DNA of 64,000 bases from Bacillus aerolatus (GCF_009183655.1 NZ_WEIO01000005.1:1-64000); one strand, 5' to 3'; shown: positions 34,558-42,836, numbered from the stretch's first letter. The notes: generated by a model from the sequence alone, not told the origin. Made by a program: numbers and translations.

Positions 34558-36030
34558 TTACAGAATTGTTCCTCCTGTGCTTTGAGAATTAATCTGTTCT
34601 GCAAGTTCGTTCAAGCGGTTTTCCAAGTCATCTAGTCTATCAGTTACACCCCCGCCTGCCGTAACCTCTTCTACTTCGTTCACTACAGGTTCTACTGGCG
34701 TTTCAACCATTCCTTCTTCTACTGCTGGTGCTTCTTCAGCAACCGGGATTTCAGGCGTTATTTCTTCGGGAGCAGTTTCAATGTCGCCTTCTTCAGGTGT
34801 TGGAGCTGGTGTTTCTGCTTCGCCCTCTTCAGCTGCTGGAGCTGGTGCTTCTGTTTCACCTTCTTCAGCTGCTGGAGCTGGCGCTTCTGCTTCGCCTTCT
34901 TCAGGTGCTAGAGCTGGCGCTTCTGCTTCGCCTTCTTCAGGTGCTGGGGCTGGTGTTTCTGCTTCGCCCTCTTCAGGTGCTGGGGCTGGTGTTTCTGCTT
35001 CGCCCTCTTCAGGTGTTGGGGCTGGTGTTTCTGCTTCGCCTTCTTCAGGTGCTGGAGCTGGTGTTTCTGTTTCACCCTCTTCAGGTGTTGGGGCTGGTGT
35101 TTCTGTTTCACCCTCTTCAGGTGTTGGAGCTGGTGTTTCTGCTTCGCCTTCTTCAAGTGCTGGAGCTGGTGTTTCTGTTTCACCCTCTTCAAGTGTTGGA
35201 GCTGGTGTTTCTGCTTCGCCTTCTTCAGGTGCTGGAGCTGGTGTTTCTGCTTCGCCCTCTTCAGGTGCTGGAGCTGGCGCTTCTACTTCGCCTTCTTCAG
35301 GTGCTGGAGCTGGTGTTTCTGCTTCGCCTTCTTCAGGTGCTGGAGCTGGTGTTTCTGCTTCGCCTTCTTCAGGTGCTGGAGCTGGTGTTTCTGCTTCGCC
35401 TTCTTCAGGTGTTGGAGCTGGTGTTTCTGCTTCGCCTTCTTCAGGTGCCGGAGCTGGCGCTTCTACTTCGCCCTCTTCAGGCGTTGGAGCTGGTGTTTCT
35501 GTTTCACCCTCTTCAGGTGCTGGCACCGGTACTTCTGGTGCTTCATCGACAATGGTTTGGATTAACGTATTCACTTGGACTTGGAGAATTTCTACTTTTT
35601 CTTCACGCTCTTGTACTTCCACTTGGGATGTTCCTTTTGAAGCTAAGGAATCCAGTCGGTTGTTTACAGCTCCCAAACGATTCTCTAAAGCTTGTAATTT
35701 ATTTGCGTATTTTGTGTTCTCTGTTGTTTCTTCAACTGCTGGCTCATTTCCATCACTTTCTTCAACTGCTGGAGTCTCTAAATTTAACGAATCGACTTCT
35801 TGTTTATATTCTACAAGCTTATGTTCAATCTTTACAAGCTGCTTATCGATCGATTTAAGCTGCTGCGCTTTCCCTTTTATTTTCTCGGTGTTAATCGATT
35901 TTGCCCATTCGTGCTTTTCGGTCGGTTGAACATCCTCTTGTTGAGCATGTCCATAAATCGGGGCGGAGAAAATCGTTCCTGCTGCTAGAGTCATTGCGAG
36001 TACGGATGATACCTTCTTCTTTTTCGTCAT
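34558..36030 (-). CDS. Secreted Pro/Glu/Ala tandem-repeat protein
   Basis: This 490-residue protein has a Sec signal peptide (residues 1-30, cleavage near GHA-Q). The N-terminal region (about 35-165) has coiled-coil heptads (LQALENRLGAVNNRLDSLAS). A block of about 21 copies of a 12-residue repeat (consensus PAPEEGEAETPA) spans about 168-420. A C-terminal coiled coil ends the protein (DRLDDLENRLNELAEQIN). No LPXTG, TM or wall-binding domain was found. The repeat is acidic and extended, like wall-spanning spacers. The 36 bp DNA repeat (34780-35535) is prone to copy-number change. Function unknown; its two coiled-coil ends suggest oligomerisation. Confidence 0.75.
   Translation of the reverse strand: MTKKKKVSSVLAMTLAAGTIFSAPIYGHAQQEDVQPTEKHEWAKSINTEKIKGKAQQLKSIDKQLVKIEHKLVEYKQEVDSLNLETPAVEESDGNEPAVEETTENTKYANKLQALENRLGAVNNRLDSLASKGTSQVEVQEREEKVEILQVQVNTLIQTIVDEAPEVPVPAPEEGETETPAPTPEEGEVEAPAPAPEEGEAETPAPTPEEGEAETPAPAPEEGEAETPAPAPEEGEAETPAPAPEEGEVEAPAPAPEEGEAETPAPAPEEGEAETPAPTLEEGETETPAPALEEGEAETPAPTPEEGETETPAPTPEEGETETPAPAPEEGEAETPAPTPEEGEAETPAPAPEEGEAETPAPAPEEGEAEAPALAPEEGEAEAPAPAAEEGETEAPAPAAEEGEAETPAPTPEEGDIETAPEEITPEIPVAEEAPAVEEGMVETPVEPVVNEVEEVTAGGGVTDRLDDLENRLNELAEQINSQSTGGTIL
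34780..35535. repeat. 36 bp minisatellite, about 21 copies
   Basis: In-frame 36-base units encode PAPEEGEAETPA and variants (T for A at 2, V or T at 8, A for T at 10). Neighbouring copies differ by scattered synonymous and missense changes, and runs of identical copies suggest recent duplication or conversion. Long frames on the opposite strand here are by-products of the composition. Confidence 0.9.
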
Positions 36031-36049
36031 TCACCTATTCCTCCTTCAA

Positions 36050-36190
36050 CATGATTAAGCAAAGAGCGACAGCTGGCCTAAGAGCCTGAATGTCTTCTGA
36101 CCGGGTGATTCCCAGACACATTCTTTACGCTACCCATCATAACGGCTGCTTCAACGCTAAACCAAGTCCTAATCTAAAAAGGGGAAAGCC
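36050..36190 (-). promoter_or_regulatory. Structured leader upstream of the repeat protein (candidate RNA element)
   Basis: On the minus strand a long stem GAATGT-TCTG...CAGA-ACATTC folds around CCCGG/CTGGG (36091-36126). It is preceded by GGGTAGCG/CGTT and GGGCTTTCCCC hairpins and followed by GAGCCT...AGGC pairing before the AAGGAGG ribosome site. The leader is at least 150 bases. I compared it mentally with ydaO (c-di-AMP), c-di-GMP-I, T-box, SAM, lysine and cobalamin consensus sequences and found no convincing match. Confidence 0.35.
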
Positions 36191-36479
36191 CTACCGTCAA
36201 TATTACATTTATATACATTTTTCTCACATTTTTGTATATCCAACAGGAACAAATCCTCGAATACTTATGTTGCTTCCGTCCTCTTTCTTCAAAAAAAATG
36301 TTCGTTAAAAAGCGTAATATCAAGGTTTAAGAGCAAATACCCAAAAATTCATTTGTAAAAAATAACCACCAACCAAGCAAGCCTGTCAATATTACTAATA
36401 TTCCGACAAAAACAGTAAGTTTGAAGGAGTTTAAATCTCTGAAAGAAAGTTTGAGATGTCATTTCCTCTTTTCAAACAA
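36191..36479. other. AT-rich interval between repeat-protein leader and hpf terminator
   Basis: I see no gene, no ribosome site with a frame, and no clear promoter. A minus-strand promoter for the repeat-protein gene is expected near 36200-36260. Confidence 0.3.
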
Positions 36480-36516
36480 TAAAAAAATTCCGCTGCCAGA
36501 TGACAGCGGAATTTTT
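36480..36516 (-). terminator. Terminator of hpf
   Basis: AAATTCCGCTG (36485-36495) pairs perfectly with CAGCGGAATTT (36504-36514), with flanking A7 and T5 runs; it starts about eight bases past the hpf stop. Confidence 0.9.
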
Positions 36517-36523
36517 CTACTTA

Positions 36524-37084
36524 TTAACTTGTTTCAATCAAGCCGTATTTACCATCTTTACGTTTGTACACGATGTTCGTGCCATTGCTCTTTGCATCTG
36601 TATAAATGAAAAAGCTGTGGCCGAGAAGATTCATTTGCAGAACAGCTTCTTCAGAATCCATCGGTTTCAAATCAAATTGTTTCGTGCGGACGATCGCCAG
36701 TTCATCCGTGTCTTCTTCGGCTTCCGTTGGCGCCACTTCACTTTGTGCAATTGCAAAGTAATCTTGCAGTTCGCCTTTTTCACGGAATTTGCGATTCACT
36801 TTTGTTTTATGTTTGCGGATTTGCCGTTCTAGTTTGTCGACAATTAAGTCAATGCCCGCGTACATATCTTCATTTCGCTCTTCAGCTCGAAGCACTAGGT
36901 TTTTCATTGGAATAGTGACTTCGATTTTCGAGTTTTTATCAGGATAAACTTTCAGGTTCACGTGAACAGTAGCATTTGGAGTTTCAATAAAATAACGCTC
37001 CAGCTTGCTAATTTTTTTCTCGACGTATTCACGAATCGCCGGAGTTACTTCAATGTTTTCACCACGGATGTTATAGTCTAACAT
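36524..37084 (-). CDS. hpf: Long-form ribosome hibernation promoting factor
   Basis: This 186-residue protein has an S30AE domain (about 1-100, opening [24 protein letters not shown], cited in part) that binds the decoding region of 30S. A C-terminal dimerisation domain (about 125-186, [20 protein letters not shown] in part) joins two ribosomes into 100S particles. It corresponds to B. subtilis YvyD/Hpf, a stationary-phase and general-stress protein. GGAGGAG precedes the ATG. A sigma-B-like promoter is visible at 37128-37153. Confidence 0.96.
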   Translation of the reverse strand: MLDYNIRGENIEVTPAIREYVEKKISKLERYFIETPNATVHVNLKVYPDKNSKIEVTIPMKNLVLRAEERNEDMYAGIDLIVDKLERQIRKHKTKVNRKFREKGELQDYFAIAQSEVAPTEAEEDTDELAIVRTKQFDLKPMDSEEAVLQMNLLGHSFFIYTDAKSNGTNIVYKRKDGKYGLIETS

Positions 37085-37127
37085 GTAAACTCCTCCTTCA
37101 CATATAACTATGTATATATATTTCTCC

Positions 37128-37153
37128 TTTCCCTCAAAAACTCCTGCTTAACC
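37128..37153 (-). promoter_or_regulatory. Sigma-B-like promoter of hpf
   Basis: On the minus strand GGTTAA (37148-37153) and GGGAAA (37128-37133) are 14 bases apart, against the sigma-B consensus GTTTAA-N14-GGGWAW (one mismatch in -35). An overlapping AGGAGTTTT...GAGAAATA could be a sigma-H site; B. subtilis hpf uses both factors. Confidence 0.55.
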
Positions 37154-37400
37154 TTTTAAAATTGTTTGTCGAATTTTCAATATATAATAATTATTCTGTC
37201 TATTATTTTTCATTACGAAAACATCCAAGCTGATTCAAGAAAAAATAGCTATCTCAGGGAGTATACGACGAGAGTCAGGAAAAAATGTCTGTTTCTCACA
37301 TGATCGTGTGCGAGTCAGATAATGTGGTCTCTAAGTCACTAATTCTACCCGCTAATTCAGGAAAGCCGCTTCCTTTTCGGTAATCCCTGTCAAAAAAAAC
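37154..37400. other. Intergenic region between hpf promoter and fliT terminator
   Basis: There is no gene. The stretch is AT-rich with short inverted motifs such as CACATGATCGTGTG near 37297-37310. No repeat family is shared with other intervals. Confidence 0.35.
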
Positions 37401-37431
37401 AAAAAAGCGAACTAGCAGGAACTAGTTCGCT
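37401..37431 (-). terminator. Terminator of flaG-fliS-fliT
   Basis: GCGAACTAG (37407-37415) pairs perfectly with CTAGTTCGC (37422-37430); on the minus strand TTTTTTG follows. It lies seven bases past the fliT stop. Confidence 0.9.
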
Positions 37432-37436
37432 CAAAC

Positions 37437-37781
37437 TCAATTCTTTTTATCGTAAAAAACACCGTCTAATTGCATGGATGCATACGGATTGACGTATTTA
37501 TTTACGGAATCTTTTTTCTTTGTTAAGCCTTGCATGTCTTTTTGAATCGCTTCTTTTAACTTTCTCAACTGGCTGTCAATTACCGCATTGCGCTCGACCA
37601 TTTCCCGGCCAAGCCGCTGCTCTTCTTCTTTAAAAGGCGGCTGGATACCTGCCAGCAGTGCCTGTCTCTTTTCAAGCAGCTCTTCAATCGCCGCAACCGC
37701 TTCATCGCGGTCTGCCGGCGGATGGATCACGAGTTGAAACAGCTTTTCTGTTACTTCATAACAAGCTTTCACGGCAGACAT
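37437..37781 (-). CDS. fliT: Flagellar export chaperone FliT-like
   Basis: This 114-residue, mainly helical charged protein starts at the ATG at 37781, which shares its A with the fliS stop (TAATG). FliT-family members bind FliD and the export gate. Similarity within the family is low, so identity rests on size, helical character (LEKRQALLAGIQPPF) and position after fliS, as in B. subtilis fliDST. Its presumed client FliD is reduced to a fragment here. Confidence 0.75.
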   Translation of the reverse strand: MSAVKACYEVTEKLFQLVIHPPADRDEAVAAIEELLEKRQALLAGIQPPFKEEEQRLGREMVERNAVIDSQLRKLKEAIQKDMQGLTKKKDSVNKYVNPYASMQLDGVFYDKKN

Positions 37782-38185
37782 TACGCCTGGCCGCCTGCAC
37801 CGGCATGCTGAAGCTCGCGGTTTTTCTGAATCACTTCTTTCCATGCATCGCGGAATTCAGTCACAAAACCTTCGACCTCTTCTAAAACCGCTGTGTCGCT
37901 TTTAATATTGGCTTCGATTAAACGACGGTTCAAATAATCATATAAAGACAGCAAGTTTTCAGATACAGCTACATCCATATTGAGCGTTACCATCAGCTCC
38001 TGGATGATTGCCTGCGCTTTTTGGATACTTGTATTTTTAGCTTCAATGTCTTGATCGGCAATCGCTTTTTTTGCTTGATTAATAAATTTTAAACAGCCGT
38101 TATAAAGCATGAGCGTCAGCTCGCCGGGAGAAGCAGTCGTCACTGCGTTATTCGAATATGTTTGATATGGGTTTTTCATTGCCAT
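37781..38185 (-). CDS. fliS: Flagellin export chaperone FliS
   Basis: This 134-residue four-helix protein has the family motifs NPYQTYSNNAVTTASPGELTL (in part) and LMLYNGCLKFI. FliS binds the disordered C-terminus of flagellin in the cytoplasm and delivers it to the flagellar export machinery. It is coupled to fliT. No flagellin gene is present in the window, although hag usually lies upstream of flaG. Confidence 0.95.
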   Translation of the reverse strand: MAMKNPYQTYSNNAVTTASPGELTLMLYNGCLKFINQAKKAIADQDIEAKNTSIQKAQAIIQELMVTLNMDVAVSENLLSLYDYLNRRLIEANIKSDTAVLEEVEGFVTEFRDAWKEVIQKNRELQHAGAGGQA

Positions 38186-38214
38186 GAAAAAAACACTCCT
38201 TTAATAATTAAAGA

Positions 38215-38358
38215 TTACTGAAATTGATTCATTAAAAACATCGATTCTAGAAATTGTTTCTTTTGCGTGAGTTTATCGAGCGGCATCCGCTCGGCTTTCA
38301 TCAAGTCTTTAACCATTTGGTCGATGTCCATGCCACTCGCCAGTCCGCCAATCCGCAT
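38215..38358 (-). pseudogene. fliD: fliD reduced to 47 codons by internal deletion
   Basis: GGAGG nine bases upstream leads into an ATG and 47 codons. The first 37 or so are the conserved FliD N-terminus ([13 protein letters not shown], then [17 protein letters not shown]). The last ones, SMFLMNQFQ-stop, resemble the C-terminal tail of FliD (typically NxQSxxLxxQF). The roughly 430 codons that form the filament cap are missing, and the frame is kept across the junction. Neighbours flaG, fliS and fliT are intact. The product cannot be a functional cap. Confidence 0.8.
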
Positions 38359-38375
38359 TGTGATGCCTCCTTAAA

Positions 38376-38717
38376 TCAAATCTTTTTATCTACTAAAACC
38401 CCTAAGTATTCAGTCATGGCTGCGTACATATCGAGCAGCTTTTTCGATGGTATTTCTCTGATCACTTCATGCGTGATGTCATCTACCATCGTTACGTAAT
38501 ACTCTTCCAATTCATCATGAAATTCAAATTTCAAATGTGTATTCGACGGTTTTAGAAAGTCGTTCATTCCTCGCACGACTTTTTCCATCTCACTTTTATC
38601 CGGCTGGCGCTGTGCCGTATCCGAATAATTTGCTTGTTGCTCCACTGCCGCTTTTACTTGACCTGTCTGATTAACAGGTTGAATGAGTGATTTAACCCTG
38701 TCCACTTTTTCTATCAT
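38376..38717 (-). CDS. flaG: Flagellar protein FlaG
   Basis: This 113-residue protein has a variable N-terminus and the conserved FlaG core in the second half (LKFEFHDELEEYYVTMVDD, then EVIREIPSKKLLDMYAAM). It influences filament length in other bacteria. It is the first gene of flaG-(fliD)-fliS-fliT, matching B. subtilis yvyC. The hag gene that normally precedes it is replaced by ywbE and an unknown frame. Confidence 0.9.
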   Translation of the reverse strand: MIEKVDRVKSLIQPVNQTGQVKAAVEQQANYSDTAQRQPDKSEMEKVVRGMNDFLKPSNTHLKFEFHDELEEYYVTMVDDITHEVIREIPSKKLLDMYAAMTEYLGVLVDKKI

Positions 38718-38753
38718 TCATTACCGCTCCTTCCGGCATGATTTTGCTACTAG

Positions 38754-38975
38754 TTATATCGGAAGGAGCTTGCGGATGTTAATAAGGAGAAAAGAATCAA
38801 TTGAGAGGTTGTGTGGAAAATTTGGAAAGAAAAACAGCCGGGAGTGCCCGGCTTGTCCGTTTATATGATCGTGAACTAAGGCAGCAATGCTTTGAAAATA
38901 AGCTTCTTCATGGGGCACGAAGTCTGTTTTTCGAATCGTTTTCTGAACTGAAATACGCTCGCCTTCTTCACTCAT
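38754..38975 (-). CDS. Unrecognised 73-residue frame running through a terminator
   Basis: The ATG at 38975 has AAGG eight bases upstream. The first 45 residues look protein-like (SEEGERISVQKTIRKTDF, then EEAYFQSIAALVHDHI). The last 30 are translated from a terminator hairpin (38830-38853) and the sequence beyond it, so the natural C-terminus is probably lost or altered. Family not recognised. It is downstream of ywbE by 43 bases. Confidence 0.35.
   Translation of the reverse strand: MSEEGERISVQKTIRKTDFVPHEEAYFQSIAALVHDHINGQAGHSRLFFFPNFPHNLSIDSFLLINIRKLLPI
38830..38853 (-). terminator. Terminator after ywbE and the 73-residue frame
   Basis: GCCGGG (38837-38842) pairs with CCCGGC (38847-38852), followed on the minus strand by TGTTTTTC. 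Confidence 0.7.
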
Positions 38976-39018
38976 TACATAGCCTTCCACAGCTGTGGAT
39001 CATTTCCTCTTTCACCAG

Positions 39019-39222
39019 TTACTCTCCAGCTGAATAAATATGCTGAACGCGCCCGACCTGGCCATCTTGCAGTCTCACTTTAATGCCGTGCGGATGCGAG
39101 CTTGAATTCGTTAAAATATCTTTCACTATTCCTGTCGTTCTTTTTCCCGTCCGCTGATCTTGTTTTAATACAATATCTACCTTTATTCCAGGCTGGATAT
39201 CTTTGCGGGTTTTTCCGTTCAT
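39019..39222 (-). CDS. ywbE: YwbE family protein
   Basis: This 67-residue basic protein carries the YwbE/DUF2196 signature VDIVLKQDQRTGKRT then SSHPHGIKVRLQDGQVGRVQ. The fold is predicted to be an all-beta, KOW/SH3-like module; function unknown. In B. subtilis ywbE lies elsewhere, so its place next to flaG is a rearrangement. Confidence 0.9.
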   Translation of the reverse strand: MNGKTRKDIQPGIKVDIVLKQDQRTGKRTTGIVKDILTNSSSHPHGIKVRLQDGQVGRVQHIYSAGE

Positions 39223-39339
39223 TTGATCAACTCCCTTTCGGATTGGTGCTTTCTCTCTTTAATATAGTCGATTTTTCATATCATTTACACAATAAGTAAC
39301 TTTTTTAAAAATTGTATACCGTAAAGTTGTCCTCGTTAC

Positions 39340-39377
39340 AAAAAATATCCGCGGCCGTGAAAATAGGACCGCGGATT
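39340..39377 (-). terminator. Terminator of the yhjC-yhjB-hydrolase operon
   Basis: ATCCGCGG (39347-39354) pairs with CCGCGGAT (39369-39376); on the minus strand ATTTTTTG follows. It lies 22 bases past the hydrolase stop. Confidence 0.85.
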
Positions 39378-39398
39378 GTACGATTGTTTCTTAACATT

Positions 39399-41141
39399 CT
39401 ACTTTGGAATGATGGGCAGCAATATGTACGACGGATATTCTTCGTTGTGATAAATCGTTTGATTGGCCGGTACATACTCCTTACCGTCCACCATCGTTTG
39501 TCCATTATTAAAATTAACATCAAAACGCGGAAAGCTGCTGGACGAAATCTCCACTCTTATTTGATGACCGGGCAGGAACACGTTAGCCGTTGCCCACAAG
39601 TCAATCTCGTACTTAATCACTTGACCCTGAATGCTTTCCTCTTCTTTTTTAAAGCCGTTTCGATAAGTTGACCGGACGATTCCGTCTGTTAAGTTATAGG
39701 CGGTGCCATCAGGAAACACATCTACGAGCTTCGCTGTAAAATCAGTCGCGGCCGCATCTGTTTTTGCATAAAGGATGACTTTCACCGGACCGGTCACTTC
39801 TACCGCTTCTTGTAACACCGCGCTCGTATAAACGAGTATATCTTCTCTTTCCTCTACTTTCCTTTGGTCGACCGGACCAATGCATTGTACTTGATCAAAA
39901 AGAGTACCTCCCCCTGTTGTTGGGACGGGGCTAGCTGGATCAAATGTGAACTGATCTGTCTGCTCTCCTTCTGGCAAATCTACAGAAAGCTCCCCGTCTC
40001 CGAATCTTGTATTCGCTCTTCCTTGACTGTGAAAATAGTAAGGAATAAAATCTGTTTGCGCAAGCGGCCAACTGTCTTCTTCCCGCCACTCGTTCGTTCC
40101 CATGACGAATAGCTTCACCGGCTTTTCATTCATGATATTCGTGTCTTTCTCTTTCAGCCAATAATCAAACCAGCGTATATGCACATTTGTTAAATCTTCC
40201 TTATAATCGATCCAGTCTTCCGATGCGTGCAAGCCGAACTTTCTTTCACCGATCTGCGAACGAAAATCACCGTGCGCCCACGGACCGATGATCAGCTTTT
40301 GCGGCTGATCAAGCGACTTTTTTCCATTCGTATAGTTTTCAATCGTCGGCCCGAGCAGACCATCATACCAGCCGCCCATGTGATAAGCGGGCACAGTGAT
40401 CTTTTTCAATTTATCGATTCCTAATGAAATCTCATCCCAAATTTTATCTTCCAAGCCGCATTCCAGCAATTCATAAAAATAGTCAGCGACGCCAAGCTCC
40501 TTTAACGGCGGCCATTCTGTCAACGGACTATATTTATACAAATCTTCAATATGATCAATCGCTTCCGCTAACTGGCGCATTTTCTGTTTGTATTCTTCCG
40601 GATCTTTATACTTGCGCTTTATTTGATCAGGCGCTATCGATTCCAATGCCCATGTCAGTGACAATCCTAGCCCGTACGCACCATTTTGATAAAAGCTCCC
40701 GGCCCGCAAATCGTTAAATGTCTGGGCAGGAAAGATGGCTTTTAAATGAGGCGGGTTTTCTGCGGCTGCAAGCAGCTGCGTAAATCCGTAATAGGAAAGC
40801 CCGAACATCCCTACTTTCCCATTAGAATAAGGCAGCTTGGCGGCCCACTCCACCGCTTCATATCCATCATTTCCTTCATATTTAAAAGGAAAGAACTCAC
40901 CTTCCGATGCGAATCGGCCTCTCACGTCCTGAACAATGACGACATACCCATTTTGCACAAACCTGTTCGTATCCAAATAGCGGTGTGAATACAATGGAAG
41001 ATTTTTGTTATAAGGCAGGCGGGTCAACAAGACAGGGTGCTGCTCGTCATCGTCCGGCCGGTACACGTCCGCGTATAAAATCGTTCCATCACTCAATTGG
41101 CAAGGTACATCTTTTTCTAATAAAATGTTGATTGTTTTCAT
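39399..41141 (-). CDS. CocE/NonD-family (S15-like) acyl hydrolase
   Basis: This 580-residue alpha/beta hydrolase has the nucleophile elbow GLSYYG (Ser116), an acid in GGWYDGLLGP, a His in PWAHGDF, an alpha-helical cap, and a C-terminal jelly-roll domain (about 340-575) typical of X-Pro dipeptidyl-peptidase-like esterases such as CocE. No signal peptide, so it acts in the cytoplasm. It follows the symporter gene by 19 bases and probably hydrolyses an ester or amide that the symporter imports, though the substrate is unknown. Confidence 0.85.
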   Translation of the reverse strand: MKTINILLEKDVPCQLSDGTILYADVYRPDDDEQHPVLLTRLPYNKNLPLYSHRYLDTNRFVQNGYVVIVQDVRGRFASEGEFFPFKYEGNDGYEAVEWAAKLPYSNGKVGMFGLSYYGFTQLLAAAENPPHLKAIFPAQTFNDLRAGSFYQNGAYGLGLSLTWALESIAPDQIKRKYKDPEEYKQKMRQLAEAIDHIEDLYKYSPLTEWPPLKELGVADYFYELLECGLEDKIWDEISLGIDKLKKITVPAYHMGGWYDGLLGPTIENYTNGKKSLDQPQKLIIGPWAHGDFRSQIGERKFGLHASEDWIDYKEDLTNVHIRWFDYWLKEKDTNIMNEKPVKLFVMGTNEWREEDSWPLAQTDFIPYYFHSQGRANTRFGDGELSVDLPEGEQTDQFTFDPASPVPTTGGGTLFDQVQCIGPVDQRKVEEREDILVYTSAVLQEAVEVTGPVKVILYAKTDAAATDFTAKLVDVFPDGTAYNLTDGIVRSTYRNGFKKEEESIQGQVIKYEIDLWATANVFLPGHQIRVEISSSSFPRFDVNFNNGQTMVDGKEYVPANQTIYHNEEYPSYILLPIIPK

Positions 41142-41160
41142 TTTACGCAGTTCCCTTTCT

Positions 41161-42651
41161 TTAGCTGCTCATCTTTTGTTCTTCTAAATCACGATCAGCT
41201 TCTTGAATAGATACTTGGACTTTGTTTGTAAAAACACTGACGGTAAGCATGATGACTGCATTGATCGTGATGGCAACGATTCCGATGTCAAGATCTTGAA
41301 TAAATGAAGGTGCCGACGGGAATAGTGTAGCCATCGTTGCCTCTGTCAGCGTTAAGTACGCAACTAACGCCACTCCGACAACCATTCCGGCGGAAGCGCC
41401 CGCTTTACTCACAGGATTTTTCTTCATTAAACTGAATACGAGCGGCGGGAATAACTGCAGCACAAAGCTATAAGCCATCGTGAGCAGCGCAAGCATCGTA
41501 TTTCCGCCAAAAAATGTAAAGAATAAGGAAACGAAAGAGACGATTGGAACAAAAATACGCGTTAATTTAGCGATTTGTTCATTCGATGTGTTAGGCCTCA
41601 CTGCTTTGTAAATGTTTTTCGACAAAATAGTAGCTGCCGTCAATATTAACATCGAGCAAGGAACAAGAGCGGCAAGCAGTCCAGCTGCTCCGACAACGCC
41701 GACAAACCAAGGCGGAAGCGCTTCTTTGGCGATTTTAAACAAAGCAAGATCGGCATTTGCCCCTTGTAAATTCGGTATTTGCAAAACAGCGGTAAAACCG
41801 ATAAACAGAATAAACACAAGAACAATTTGATACAAAGGTAAAATTGCCGCGTTTTTCCGTAAGGCGGATTCATTTTGAGAAGATAAACTGGCCCCGAAAC
41901 AATGCGGCCACATATACTGACCTAGAGCAATAATTAAACAAAGGGAAATATACCATGAGATACTTAATCCTTCGTCCTGAAGCAATAAGAATCCTGGTTT
42001 GGTCGCTTCCAATGTTTCAAACATCGGTTGGATGCCGCCAAAGTAATGAAGCGGCAAATAAATGCCTAAAAACAGAATAACGACAAGCATAAGAATATCT
42101 TTTAAAACAGCGGCCGACGCCGATCCATGGATGCCTGACACGTAAACGAAAATAGTGACAGCAATCATGCCGATCCAAACGGCAATCGTTGGAGAAATCA
42201 TTCCGTACGATGCTTCGGAAACGATAATCTGGAAGCCCTTTAATTGTAAAACGATGTAAGGAATCATTGAAATAACGCCAATTACTGCTACCAGCAGTCC
42301 TAGTGATTTACTCTGGTACTTTTTTGCAAAAAAATCAGATTGTGTCAGCAAATTATGTTTTTTCGCATAGCGCCAAATCGGAGGTAAAATCCAGAATGGA
42401 ATGATATAAGTTAAAGCACAAAAAATATAAATGGTAGGACCGCCCATTCTATAAGCCGCTCCACTCGCACCAAGAAACACAAACGTCGAGAACATCTCTC
42501 CGGCCATTAAGACAAACATGATGAAAGCACCGAAATTCCGCTCCGCAACGGCCCATTGCTCAAGCTTCATCTCCTGCCCTTTTCGCGCACGGATGCCCAA
42601 ATAAAAAGCCAAAGCCAAAGTCGCTCCGATAATTAAAATTGAGCTATTCAT
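41161..42651 (-). CDS. yhjB: Sodium:solute symporter (SSSF), YhjB-like
   Basis: This 496-residue protein has about 13 TM segments and the SSSF core (GLLAALVPCSMLILTAATILSKNIY, cited in part). The family couples Na+ to uptake of organic acids, amino acids, sugars or pantothenate. Paired with a small DUF3311 protein it matches B. subtilis yhjC-yhjB and actinobacterial monocarboxylate transporters. It overlaps the DUF3311 gene by four bases. A CcpA cre-like site 5' of the operon suggests repression by preferred carbon sources. Confidence 0.85.
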   Translation of the reverse strand: MNSSILIIGATLALAFYLGIRARKGQEMKLEQWAVAERNFGAFIMFVLMAGEMFSTFVFLGASGAAYRMGGPTIYIFCALTYIIPFWILPPIWRYAKKHNLLTQSDFFAKKYQSKSLGLLVAVIGVISMIPYIVLQLKGFQIIVSEASYGMISPTIAVWIGMIAVTIFVYVSGIHGSASAAVLKDILMLVVILFLGIYLPLHYFGGIQPMFETLEATKPGFLLLQDEGLSISWYISLCLIIALGQYMWPHCFGASLSSQNESALRKNAAILPLYQIVLVFILFIGFTAVLQIPNLQGANADLALFKIAKEALPPWFVGVVGAAGLLAALVPCSMLILTAATILSKNIYKAVRPNTSNEQIAKLTRIFVPIVSFVSLFFTFFGGNTMLALLTMAYSFVLQLFPPLVFSLMKKNPVSKAGASAGMVVGVALVAYLTLTEATMATLFPSAPSFIQDLDIGIVAITINAVIMLTVSVFTNKVQVSIQEADRDLEEQKMSS

Positions 42652-42836
42652 TCATTCTCCCCCTCTCTTTCATAAATCACGCTGCTAATATACAGACAAA
42701 CAGATGTTAAAATTAGCCACGCCGCCGCCCAAAAAACAATAAATGGCAGACCTAATATGTAAGGCTCCACACGATTGATCACTGTTAATGAACCAATCGC
42801 TGGGATAATGCTAAGCAACACAACAAGCTTCTTCAT
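42648..42836 (-). CDS. yhjC: DUF3311 small membrane protein, symporter partner (YhjC-like)
   Basis: This 62-residue protein has two TM helices and the family pattern IIPAIGSLTVINRVEPYILG then LPFIVFWAAAW. DUF3311 proteins are nearly always encoded before SSSF symporters and are thought to be accessory subunits. The stop overlaps the symporter ATG. Confidence 0.85.
   Translation of the reverse strand: MKKLVVLLSIIPAIGSLTVINRVEPYILGLPFIVFWAAAWLILTSVCLYISSVIYEREGENE

Noticed and set aside
34728-35929. Two long plus-strand frames rich in SPSSGAGAGVSA or LLQVLELVFL repeats
   Set aside because: They are antisense images of the 36 bp repeat block, whose composition leaves several frames open. The minus strand has a signal peptide, ribosome site and terminator.
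36050-36190. ydaO (c-di-AMP) or c-di-GMP-I riboswitch
   Set aside because: Individual words resemble parts of these classes, but the conserved core motifs are not present in the right order.
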